DNA of 25,124 nt, taken from NCBI GenBank assembly GCA_930980675.1, contig CAKNIU010000017.1, forward strand, positions 1 to 25,124, in the 5' to 3' direction. Below are positions 1 to 6,716 of this stretch, piece after piece; positions within the stretch are counted from its first letter, which is position 1; every line of letters starts with the position of its first letter. This stretch comes from an uncultured Clostridium sp. Lineage in GTDB: Bacteria > Bacillota_A > Clostridia > TANB77 > CAG-508. Position numbers and translations under genes: made by a program. Below the pieces are notes generated by a model. That model worked only from the letters and a program-made list of their open reading frames with translations. It had not been told where the DNA came from and searched no databases.

Positions 1-45
1 TATATATATATATACAGCCCCAAGGCTTTCAGCGATTTTTGTCAT
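1..45 (-). CDS. Start of an unrecognised gene, cut by the window edge
   Basis: An ATG at 43-45 on the minus strand has a good ribosome site (AAGGAG at 55-60, nine bases upstream) and opens a frame of fifteen codons, MTKIAESLGAVYIYI, that runs off the window. It lies just downstream of recG on the same strand, so it could be co-transcribed with it. The last five codons are an uninterrupted TA dinucleotide run (1-14). Fifteen residues are too few to name a family. The repeat could be a contig-end artefact or a slippage-prone tract. Confidence 0.4.
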   Translation of the reverse strand, partial: MTKIAESLGAVYIYI

Positions 46-107
46 TTGTTTGCTCTCCTTTGTTTTTCTTAATTATATATTTTTTATTTTGTTTTTTCAA
101 CAAAATC

Positions 108-2171
108 TTATATTGTTATTTCTTCTTTTGAAGTAAATTTTTCTCTTACTAATAGTTTTAATGGTTTATTTTCTTCTTTTTCTAATCTTGGATCCTTTTG
201 TATTATTTCTATTGCTAATGCTTGTACTTCTTTTAGCTCTTCCATGTCTTTAAATAGGTTTGCTATTTTGAATTCTGGAAGTCCATGTTGTTTTGTTCCA
301 AAAAATTCTCCTGAACCCCTTAATTCTAAGTCTTTTCCTGCTATAACAAATCCATTATCTGTTTTTGTCATTGTTTCCATTCTTTGTCTTGTTATATCAC
401 TTCCTCCATTGTATTTTAATATACAATATGATGAGTATTCTCCTCTTCCTACTCTTCCTCTTAATTGGTGAAGCTGTGCTAGTCCAAATCTTTCGGCATT
501 TTCTATTACCATTACACTTGCATTTGGTACGTCTACACCTACTTCTATTACTGTTGTTGATATAAGTATTTGTATCTCTCCATTTTTAAATTTTGCCATT
601 ATATCATCTTTTTCTTTTGATTTCATTTTACCATGCAAATACTCTACTTTAAAATCTTTGAATACTTCGTTTTTATATTTTTCATAAAGCTCTGTTACTG
701 CTTTTAAATTGGCTGTACTTTCATCTTCGCCTTCTTCTACTAATGGACAAACTATGTATGCCTGCCTGCCTTCTAACACTTGCTGTTTTATAAAATTATT
801 TACTCTTTCTTCATATCTTTTGCTTACTGCATATGTTTCTATCTTTTTTCTATTTGGTGGAAGCTCGTCAATAATAGATATATCTAGATCTCCATATAGT
901 ATTAAAGCCAATGTTCTAGGTATTGGTGTGGCTGTCATTACTAGTACATCTGGATTGTCACCTTTTGCTACTATTTTTGCTCTTTGTTTTACACCAAATC
1001 TGTGCTGCTCATCTGTTACAACTAAACCTAATTTTTTGAAAACTACATTTTCTTCAAGAAGTGCATGTGTACCTATTAATATATCTACTTCTCCATTTTC
1101 TACTTTTTCTAGTACTTCCTTTTTTCTTTTGGCTGTCATTCCACCTACTAGTTCTTCACAAACTATGCCATATTGTTCTAATGTTTTTTTATAGTTTTGA
1201 ACATGCTGCTTTGCTAAAATCATGGTTGGTGCTAAAACTGCTACCTGATAGCCACTCTTTACTGCTTTATATGCTGCGATCATTGATACTACTGTTTTAC
1301 CAGAGCCAACATCTCCTTGAAGTAGTCTATTCATTGGCTTTTCATTTTCCATATCTTTGTTTATATCTTCTAAAACTCTTAGCTGAGCCTTTGTTAATTT
1401 AAATGGTAAATTGTTTATTACATCTGACATTTGTACATTTTTGTCATACTTTATGCCCTTTACTTGCTCATTATTTTCATATTTTAACTCTAACAACCCT
1501 AATTGCATTGATAAAAGTTCATCAAACACAAGTCTTTTTCTTGCTTTATTAAAATTTGCAAAATCTTTTGGAAAATGGATTTCGCGTGTCGCTGTATTTA
1601 TGTCCATTAAATGGTATTCTTTTATTAGATATTCCGGCAATACCTCTGGTAACTCATTGTTTACTAGTTTTATCCCATTCTCTATTATTTGTCTAATACT
1701 GTTTTGAGATAATGAATTTGTTAGTGGATATAATGGTATTATTTTTCCTGTATTTTTAGTTTTTTCTATGCTGTCATATGTTGGGCTGTTTAATTCTATT
1801 ACACCATTTTTTATAGATACTTTTGCATAAAATCTATATTTTTGCCCTTTTTTTATGTTGTCTTTTACATATGGTTGATTAAACCAAGTAACTACTGCAC
1901 TATCTGTATCATCTTTTATTAATAGCTTTTCTAAACTTCTATTTCTATTTATGTATCTTACGTTAACCTCTGTTAAGGCTACCGCTTCTATCGTATATTT
2001 TTCTCCATCTTTTACATCTCTTAAGCTTGTTATTATACTTCTATCTTCATAATCTCTTGGATAATATGTAATTAGGTCTTTTAGTGTAAATATGTTTAAT
2101 TTGTTGAGTAGCTTTGCTTTATTTGGTCCTACTCCTTTTACATATTTTACATCTTTGTTTAAATCTAGCAT
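108..2171 (-). CDS. recG: ATP-dependent DNA helicase RecG
   Basis: RecG remodels stalled replication forks and drives branch migration of Holliday junctions. The 687-residue length is normal for Firmicutes RecG. Seen in order: an N-terminal helix-hairpin-helix-like start ([13 protein letters not shown]), the OB-fold wedge domain (about 60-150), the superfamily 2 Walker A GDVGSGKT (near 285), the Walker B DEQHRFGV (near 390), [11 protein letters not shown] (near 415), then the C-terminal helicase half with [20 protein letters not shown] and QLRGRVGRG. These motifs are diagnostic. The ATG at 2171 follows a GAGGAA ribosome site, and a sigma-A promoter at 2208-2236 lies just upstream. The gene appears intact. 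Confidence 0.97.
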   Translation of the reverse strand: MLDLNKDVKYVKGVGPNKAKLLNKLNIFTLKDLITYYPRDYEDRSIITSLRDVKDGEKYTIEAVALTEVNVRYINRNRSLEKLLIKDDTDSAVVTWFNQPYVKDNIKKGQKYRFYAKVSIKNGVIELNSPTYDSIEKTKNTGKIIPLYPLTNSLSQNSIRQIIENGIKLVNNELPEVLPEYLIKEYHLMDINTATREIHFPKDFANFNKARKRLVFDELLSMQLGLLELKYENNEQVKGIKYDKNVQMSDVINNLPFKLTKAQLRVLEDINKDMENEKPMNRLLQGDVGSGKTVVSMIAAYKAVKSGYQVAVLAPTMILAKQHVQNYKKTLEQYGIVCEELVGGMTAKRKKEVLEKVENGEVDILIGTHALLEENVVFKKLGLVVTDEQHRFGVKQRAKIVAKGDNPDVLVMTATPIPRTLALILYGDLDISIIDELPPNRKKIETYAVSKRYEERVNNFIKQQVLEGRQAYIVCPLVEEGEDESTANLKAVTELYEKYKNEVFKDFKVEYLHGKMKSKEKDDIMAKFKNGEIQILISTTVIEVGVDVPNASVMVIENAERFGLAQLHQLRGRVGRGEYSSYCILKYNGGSDITRQRMETMTKTDNGFVIAGKDLELRGSGEFFGTKQHGLPEFKIANLFKDMEELKEVQALAIEIIQKDPRLEKEENKPLKLLVREKFTSKEEITI

Positions 2172-2207
2172 GAATTTTCCTCAAACTTTCGCTAATTATT
2201 TTGTTAT

Positions 2208-2236
2208 ATTTTATCACACGAACATTGGTTTGTAAA
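2208..2236 (-). promoter_or_regulatory. Sigma-A promoter of recG
   Basis: On the minus strand, TTTACA (2231-2236) and TAAAAT (2208-2213) are separated by exactly 17 bases. The -10 box ends 37 bases before the recG start codon. Assignment is by consensus match only. Confidence 0.6.
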
Positions 2237-2318
2237 TAATATTTTTTTATATGAATGTTTATATTACTGAACTGTAACCATATAATATGAAAATTTAAAA
2301 TTACTTTTGCAAACCTAC

Positions 2319-2347
2319 TTGATTAAATGAAACTTTTGTGTTATGAT
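2319..2347 (+). promoter_or_regulatory. Sigma-A promoter of tRNA-Trp
   Basis: TTGATT (2319-2324) and TATGAT (2342-2347) are separated by 17 bases. The predicted start near 2354 lies about 13 bases before the mature tRNA 5' end, which is typical of a stand-alone tRNA unit. Confidence 0.65.
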
Positions 2348-2366
2348 TATATTTGTTACAAGTCAT

Positions 2367-2441
2367 AGGGGTATGATGTTAATGGTAGCATTCCGGTCTC
2401 CAAAACCGTGCGTGAGGGTTCAAATCCTTCTACCCCTGCCA
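2367..2441 (+). tRNA. tRNA-Trp (anticodon CCA)
   Basis: The acceptor arm AGGGGTA (2367-2373) pairs with TACCCCT (2431-2437), followed by discriminator G and an encoded CCA (2439-2441). The D arm is ATGT/GCAT around TAATGGTA. The anticodon loop CTCCAAA gives anticodon CCA. The T arm is GAGGG/CCTTC around TTCAAAT. The outermost anticodon-stem pair looks like a C-T mismatch. It has its own promoter and terminator. Confidence 0.95.
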
Positions 2442-2447
2442 ATTATT

Positions 2448-2479
2448 TACTTTATGCATATTAGTATAAAGTATTTTTA
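2448..2479 (+). terminator. Intrinsic terminator after tRNA-Trp
   Basis: A perfect 8-bp stem, TACTTTAT (2448-2455) with ATAAAGTA (2466-2473), has a 10-base loop and is followed by TTTTT (2474-2478). It lies six bases after the tRNA CCA end. Confidence 0.75.
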
Positions 2480-2553
2480 TTATTTCTCATGTCTTGTGAA
2501 ATAATATTTTAGCTAAATTAATCTTTTCGGGGGGCACTTAGATTGGAGTTATT

Positions 2554-3144
2554 ATGTTAAAAAATTTCAATAAGTGCTTTATTTTTTTAATTATTTTTAT
2601 TTTAGTTGTTTGTATGCTTTTTGTACCAATATTTTATTCTACTAATTTAGCTTATTCAGATGAATATTATGAACAATTGCTTTTAAGCGGTGATGGCTTT
2701 TTTTGGCCACTTCCTGGTTATACATATATTTCATCTTATTTTGGTAAACGTGAGTCTCCTACATCAGGTGCATCAACTTACCATTCTGGTATAGATATAC
2801 CAGCTTCAAATGGTACAAATATCTATGCTGTAGAAAGTGGAACAATTACTTTTGCAAGTTGGGGAGCTGGTGGCGGATATACCATTGTTTTAGAACTTGA
2901 TAAATATGATAATATCTCTGTTTCTTATTGCCATTTATCTCCACATTACATTGTGAATAGAAACGATTATGTTGAAAAAGGTCAGCTAATAGCTCATGTT
3001 GGCCCTAAAAATGTATACGGTATTAATAATAATCCTTATAAAGATAGTAATGGTAACCCTACAAATGGTGCTACTACTGGATGTCATTTGCATTTAACAA
3101 TTAAGGTTGATGGAGAAGCTGTAAATCCTTTGGACTTTTTTTAA
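2554..3144 (+). CDS. Secreted or membrane-anchored M23 (LytM) metallopeptidase
   Basis: A 196-residue peptidoglycan endopeptidase candidate. Residues 10-35 form one hydrophobic segment (signal peptide or anchor). The M23 domain fills the rest and has every expected active-site element: His77 and Asp81 in HSGID, His127 in YCHL, and His178/His180 in HLH. Zinc-dependent cleavage of wall cross-bridges is therefore likely. The spacer between membrane and catalytic domain is very short (about 35 residues), so it should act close to the membrane. The start is ATG at 2554 with TGGAG at 2544-2548. The gene stands alone on the plus strand after tRNA-Trp. I find no convincing vegetative promoter between the tRNA terminator and the gene. 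A role in sporulation or germination is possible but unproven. Confidence 0.88.
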   Translation: MLKNFNKCFIFLIIFILVVCMLFVPIFYSTNLAYSDEYYEQLLLSGDGFFWPLPGYTYISSYFGKRESPTSGASTYHSGIDIPASNGTNIYAVESGTITFASWGAGGGYTIVLELDKYDNISVSYCHLSPHYIVNRNDYVEKGQLIAHVGPKNVYGINNNPYKDSNGNPTNGATTGCHLHLTIKVDGEAVNPLDFF

Positions 3145-3160
3145 AACAATTTTTATATTA

Positions 3161-3251
3161 ATGTCAAAGCAATATGTCTATTTTTCATTTTCAAGCTGGA
3201 GCAAGCAGCGACCCGCGCCGAGAATGCAAAAATAGATATATTGTTTGGCAT
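3161..3251 (+). repeat. Long imperfect inverted repeat with a GC-rich core (candidate structured RNA or mobile miniature element)
   Basis: Arms of 28 bases at 3161-3188 and 3224-3251 are reverse complements except for two substitutions and two single-base bulges. They enclose a 35-base core (3189-3223) that is strikingly GC-rich for this genome and can form small stems such as GCTG/CAGC. Read as plus-strand RNA, both substitutions become G-U pairs; on the minus strand they would be A-C mismatches. This favours a plus-strand RNA hairpin. Confidence 0.55.
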
Positions 3252-3277
3252 TTGAGTATCAATTATTTAACAATGCA

Positions 3278-3314
3278 AAAAGCACTTAACTACTTTTAAT
3301 AGTTAAATGCTTTT
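3278..3314. terminator. Bidirectional terminator between convergent genes
   Basis: A 15-base stem (3278-3292 with 3300-3314) has one imperfect pair and a 7-base loop, with A and T runs on both flanks. The imperfect pair is G-U on the minus strand and C-A on the plus strand, so it is best formed for the zinc-ribbon gene ending at 3318. It can also serve the plus-strand M23 gene. Confidence 0.75.
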
Positions 3315-3317
3315 ATT

Positions 3318-4085
3318 TTACATATCGTCTTCATTTTCATTTATTGGATTGTTTTGATCTTTTATTATTTCTTTATTTTGTGTATTTTCAACTTGATTGT
3401 TTTGTTTATTTTTAGTATTATTAGATTTACTGTTTGGTTGTTTATTTATAGCGTTTTGATTTGACCTTAATTGATTGTTATTGTCAATTAAAGTACTGTT
3501 TTCTGTTCCTTCATCTACATTGTACTGAGCTTCATCTTCTGCTAAATAACTTTCACTTTGTGAAGAATTTTCATCATAACTTTCATTTTCCATTTTGTTT
3601 TCTAAATCTGCATTATAGCATATACTTGCACAATTATCACATTCTCCGTCACAATAATCATCCCAATCAAGCTCTATTTCTTTATGACATTTTGGACATT
3701 CTATTTCATCTTTTAAGTCAGCATCTTGACCTACCACAAAATCATAATTACAATATGGACATTGAATTTCAAATTCATAATCTTCATCCATATTTATATC
3801 ATTATCGTGCATTTGGTCTTGACTAAAAATTTCATTATCTTCATCTTCATTTTCATCAATATATATGTCTTCTTCTATCTTTTTTAAAGACTTTTGTACA
3901 GCATCAATTTTATTAGACAACTCGTCATATTGATTACTATTGTCCATTGCTCTATTTGTAATGTCTACAAACATTATACATATTTCTAATAATTTGTTTT
4001 TAGCAATTTCTAAATCATGAGGATCTTTTATCTCTCTTTCTAAATCAGATAATATTTTTGCAAACTTATCTTTAGGTTCTATCAT
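3318..4085 (-). CDS. Acidic zinc-ribbon protein with a CD1247-type N-terminal domain
   Basis: A 255-residue protein that resembles a Clostridia family whose N-terminal domain is named after C. difficile CD1247; that attribution is from memory. Residues 1-80 are helical. A zinc ribbon follows (CPYC, then CPKC about 20 residues later). Directly behind it is a second cysteine group, CDGECDNCASIC, that could bind another metal. The last 90 residues are low-complexity, rich in Asn, Gln and Glu, and probably disordered. The start is ATG at 4085 with AAAGGAG close upstream. An in-frame TTG at 4100 is rejected because it lies upstream of that ribosome site. It is the last gene of the efp-side operon, and its function is unknown. 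Confidence 0.75.
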   Translation of the reverse strand: MIEPKDKFAKILSDLEREIKDPHDLEIAKNKLLEICIMFVDITNRAMDNSNQYDELSNKIDAVQKSLKKIEEDIYIDENEDEDNEIFSQDQMHDNDINMDEDYEFEIQCPYCNYDFVVGQDADLKDEIECPKCHKEIELDWDDYCDGECDNCASICYNADLENKMENESYDENSSQSESYLAEDEAQYNVDEGTENSTLIDNNNQLRSNQNAINKQPNSKSNNTKNKQNNQVENTQNKEIIKDQNNPINENEDDM

Positions 4086-4143
4086 AGAATCTCCTTTCAA
4101 ATACCAACTTTATCTGTTGAATGATAAAATTGTGATTAAAACT

Positions 4144-4710
4144 TTAAATTCTTTCCATGTATTCACCTGTTCTTGTGTCTACTCTAACTATATCACCTAT
4201 ATTTACAAACATAGGGACTGTAAGCTCATAGCCATTTTCAAGTGTTGCAGGTTTGCCTGATGTTGTTGCTGTATTTCCAGAGAAACCTGGTTCTGTGTAT
4301 TTTACTTCTAGTTCTACAAATATTGGTGGTTCTATTGAAAATACCTTGCCTTTATATGATAGAACTTTTACGTTCATATTTTCTTTTAGGAATTTTAAAC
4401 TATCTCCTAATTGTTCTTTGTTTAAAGGTATTTGTTCATATGTTTCATTGTCCATAAAGTAATATAGTCCACCATCTTCGTATAAATATTGCATTTCTTT
4501 CTTTTCAATTTCTGCTGCTGGAAATTTTTCTGATGGGTTAAATGTTTTTTCTAAAACACTTCCTGTTATAACATTTTTTATTTTTGTTCTAACAAAAGCT
4601 GAACCCTTTCCTGGTTTTACATGTTGGAATTCAACAACTCTATAAACATTTCCATCCATTTCAAATGTTGTTCCATTTCTAAAATCACCTGCTGAATATA
4701 CTGTTGCCAT
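4144..4710 (-). CDS. efp: Translation elongation factor P
   Basis: EF-P binds ribosomes stalled at polyproline stretches and promotes peptide bond formation. The 188-residue length is standard. The KOW-like N-terminal domain carries the exposed loop [10 protein letters not shown] with Lys35 at the position that is post-translationally modified in many bacteria. The two OB domains follow, ending with the family signature region ([17 protein letters not shown]). The ATG at 4710 has an AAGGGGGAAA ribosome site. No EF-P modifying enzyme is encoded nearby. It lies between ruvX and the zinc-ribbon gene with short gaps, consistent with co-transcription. Confidence 0.98.
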   Translation of the reverse strand: MATVYSAGDFRNGTTFEMDGNVYRVVEFQHVKPGKGSAFVRTKIKNVITGSVLEKTFNPSEKFPAAEIEKKEMQYLYEDGGLYYFMDNETYEQIPLNKEQLGDSLKFLKENMNVKVLSYKGKVFSIEPPIFVELEVKYTEPGFSGNTATTSGKPATLENGYELTVPMFVNIGDIVRVDTRTGEYMERI

Positions 4711-4779
4711 TATTATTTCCCCCTTAAATTAATTTATTCAAAAAACTATATTTTATTTTACACTATTTTTGCCTAAAAA

Positions 4780-5202
4780 TCAAGTATTTTTCTTATTAAT
4801 ATAACTTTCCAAAATATAAACAGCAGAAATAGTATCAACTATTTGTTTCTTTTTTCTATTATCAATATTTAGAAAATTCATAGTTTTGTGTGCTTCTACA
4901 GTTGTAAGTCTTTCATCTACAGATACGATGATTATTTTATTAAATCTTGATTTTAGTTTATGTATAAAATTTTCTGTTTCATAAGTTCTTTCACTTTTAG
5001 TTCCATCCATATTAAGTGGATTACCAATTACAAATGTACCTACTTTATATTGTTCTACTATTTCGGCCAATCTTTTTAATATTATTTTATCATTTCCATT
5101 TGATGTTATAGTTTCTAAACCTTGGGCTGTTATTCCTAGCTCGTCAGTTATTGCTATTCCTGTCCTAGCTACACCATAATCTATTCCTAAAATTCTACTC
5201 AT
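4780..5202 (-). CDS. ruvX: RuvX/YqgF-type RNase H-fold nuclease
   Basis: Members of this essential family are described as Holliday-junction resolvase-like, with reported roles in pre-16S rRNA 5' end processing. The 140-residue length is typical. Signatures: GIDYGVARTGIAI (first catalytic Asp and nucleotide-fold strand), VIGNPLNMDGT, and VDERLTT (second acidic cluster). The start is ATG at 5202 after AGTAGGT. The usual Firmicutes order is alaS, ireB, ruvX. Here ireB is directly upstream but alaS is absent, replaced by a GAF-domain gene. A strong hairpin separates ireB from ruvX. Confidence 0.95.
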   Translation of the reverse strand: MSRILGIDYGVARTGIAITDELGITAQGLETITSNGNDKIILKRLAEIVEQYKVGTFVIGNPLNMDGTKSERTYETENFIHKLKSRFNKIIIVSVDERLTTVEAHKTMNFLNIDNRKKKQIVDTISAVYILESYINKKNT

Positions 5203-5231
5203 AAAATTTATACCTACTTTTTATATATATT

Positions 5232-5263
5232 AAACATCTTATTCATTATTGAATAAGATGTTT
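5232..5263 (-). terminator. Perfect hairpin between ireB and ruvX
   Basis: A 13-bp perfect inverted repeat (5232-5244 and 5251-5263) with a 6-base loop lies six bases after the ireB stop. On the minus strand the stem is followed by TTTAATATAT rather than a clean T run. It may be a partial terminator or an RNA-processing/stability element that sets ruvX and efp levels. Confidence 0.5.
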
Positions 5264-5268
5264 ATAAC

Positions 5269-5520
5269 TTAATCGTTATCTATATACTCTTTTACCATTT
5301 TTTCTAATAACTCGTCTCTTTCTACTTGTCTAATTAAATTTCTAGCTCCTTTATGACTAGTTATATATGTTGGATCACCAGATAATATATATCCAACAAT
5401 TTGATTAATTGGATTATATCCTTTTTCTTCTAGTGCATTATATACTTCTTTTAATATCTCTTTAGTTCTAGCATTTTGTTCTTTTTCTACATCAAATTTC
5501 ATTGTTTCATCTATACCCAT
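5269..5520 (-). CDS. ireB: IreB family regulatory phosphoprotein (UPF0297/YrzL)
   Basis: An 83-residue small protein. IreB in Enterococcus faecalis is phosphorylated by the Ser/Thr kinase IreK and affects cephalosporin resistance. The sequence has the family's N-terminal DETMKFD and the conserved core [20 protein letters not shown], then [18 protein letters not shown]. The start is ATG at 5520 with AAGGAGG eight to nine bases upstream; an adjacent TTG at 5523 is less likely. The link to a PASTA kinase is family knowledge, since no kinase is in this window. Confidence 0.93.
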   Translation of the reverse strand: MGIDETMKFDVEKEQNARTKEILKEVYNALEEKGYNPINQIVGYILSGDPTYITSHKGARNLIRQVERDELLEKMVKEYIDND

Positions 5521-5559
5521 CAAAAAGTCCTCCTTATTTTTAAAGAATTTTTCTAGATT

Positions 5560-6651
5560 TTATATTTCTTTTATTGTATTTTCATTAGATAAGTCTATAT
5601 ATTCTTCTAACTTTTTAAAAGCTCCATCTAAAGCTGTACCTTTATAATATGTAGATATTGCTACTCTTATTTTAGGACTTACTATAACATCTTCATCATC
5701 ACTATGTACATAATCGGCTGCTGCTAATATATCTAGAGCTTCCATTTTGTTTTTCAATTCCAACATAAAATTATATACGCCACCTTTATCTACTCCAGAA
5801 AATACTATTGCAAATTTTGGTCCCATATATCTTACAAATACATACTCTTGAGCCAAATTTTTTCTAACAAAATTTGCCACTTCAGTTATTGTTTTATCAC
5901 CTGTTTTTCTACTTATTTGTGTATTTATTTCTGGAAGATTTACTATCTTAAATAAACATATTGCTGACGTAGTATATTTATCTATTATTTTTTTGCCTTC
6001 TCCATATAAATATTCTGCTGACTTTAAACCTGAATATAAGTCATCACGAACAATATTTTCTATTGTAGCTTGATTTTCTACTGTCTTTAAAATCGTAACA
6101 ATATTGTTTCTAACTACCTCAAGTATAGTTGAATCTATATGGTCAAACTCATGAGGCTTACTTCCTTCTATTATCCAATAACCTATATATACATTATCTA
6201 CATATAAAGGGAAAAACATTGCACATTTTGCTCTACCAAATTCCATTTTTTGATATGGTAATTTTTCATTTTCATTTTCTACAGTTACATATTTTGGTGT
6301 AGCTGTTTTTATACTATCACCAAATACAGGATCGTTTTGTAAATTTCTTAGTGCATCCCAATGCTTTTTATCTACATTAGAGGCTTTTACAACATATTCA
6401 GCACCGTTAAAAACTACTATTGTTGAATATTTAATAGAATATTTACTTATTAATATATCATTAATATTTTCTAATTTTTCTTGTATACTTGATGTTTCGC
6501 CTAGAGTTTTCATAAACTCTTGTAAAACGTTTAAACTAGTTATTCTTTGATTTAAATTACTATATGTTTCTATTTTTTTGTGCACTGAATAGTTGTATAT
6601 AATTAATGTTAAAACAATAATAACTAATACTGTTATAACAATTAATATCAC
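5560..6651 (-). CDS. Membrane-anchored GAF protein with a degenerate GGDEF-like domain
   Basis: A 363-residue protein with one N-terminal membrane segment (residues 1-20), a short coiled region, a GAF-like sensor domain (about 40-190) and a C-terminal domain with diguanylate-cyclase-like layout (about 200-340). Where GGDEF would stand it reads YMGPKFAIVF, so the catalytic loop is missing. A cyclase activity is not supported; a ligand-binding or scaffolding role is more likely. The start is GTG at 6651 with AGAGGTG upstream; the ATG at 6655 is in another frame. It lies between the TadZ-like gene (65-base gap) and ireB (39-base gap) with no terminator seen, so it is probably part of the same operon. 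Confidence 0.75.
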   Translation of the reverse strand: MILIVITVLVIIVLTLIIYNYSVHKKIETYSNLNQRITSLNVLQEFMKTLGETSSIQEKLENINDILISKYSIKYSTIVVFNGAEYVVKASNVDKKHWDALRNLQNDPVFGDSIKTATPKYVTVENENEKLPYQKMEFGRAKCAMFFPLYVDNVYIGYWIIEGSKPHEFDHIDSTILEVVRNNIVTILKTVENQATIENIVRDDLYSGLKSAEYLYGEGKKIIDKYTTSAICLFKIVNLPEINTQISRKTGDKTITEVANFVRKNLAQEYVFVRYMGPKFAIVFSGVDKGGVYNFMLELKNKMEALDILAAADYVHSDDEDVIVSPKIRVAISTYYKGTALDGAFKKLEEYIDLSNENTIKEI

Positions 6652-6716
6652 TCATATCACCTCTTTTATCTATAATGTTTTCCAATGATTTATCTTCATA
6701 TATGACTAATAATGTT

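Noticed and set aside
709..1194. Plus-strand frame of 161 codons opposite recG
   Set aside because: It is antisense to conserved helicase motifs, with Ser/Phe/Leu-rich composition and no ribosome site.
5560..6651. Active diguanylate cyclase
   Set aside because: The GGDEF position reads MGPKF, so the catalytic signature is missing.
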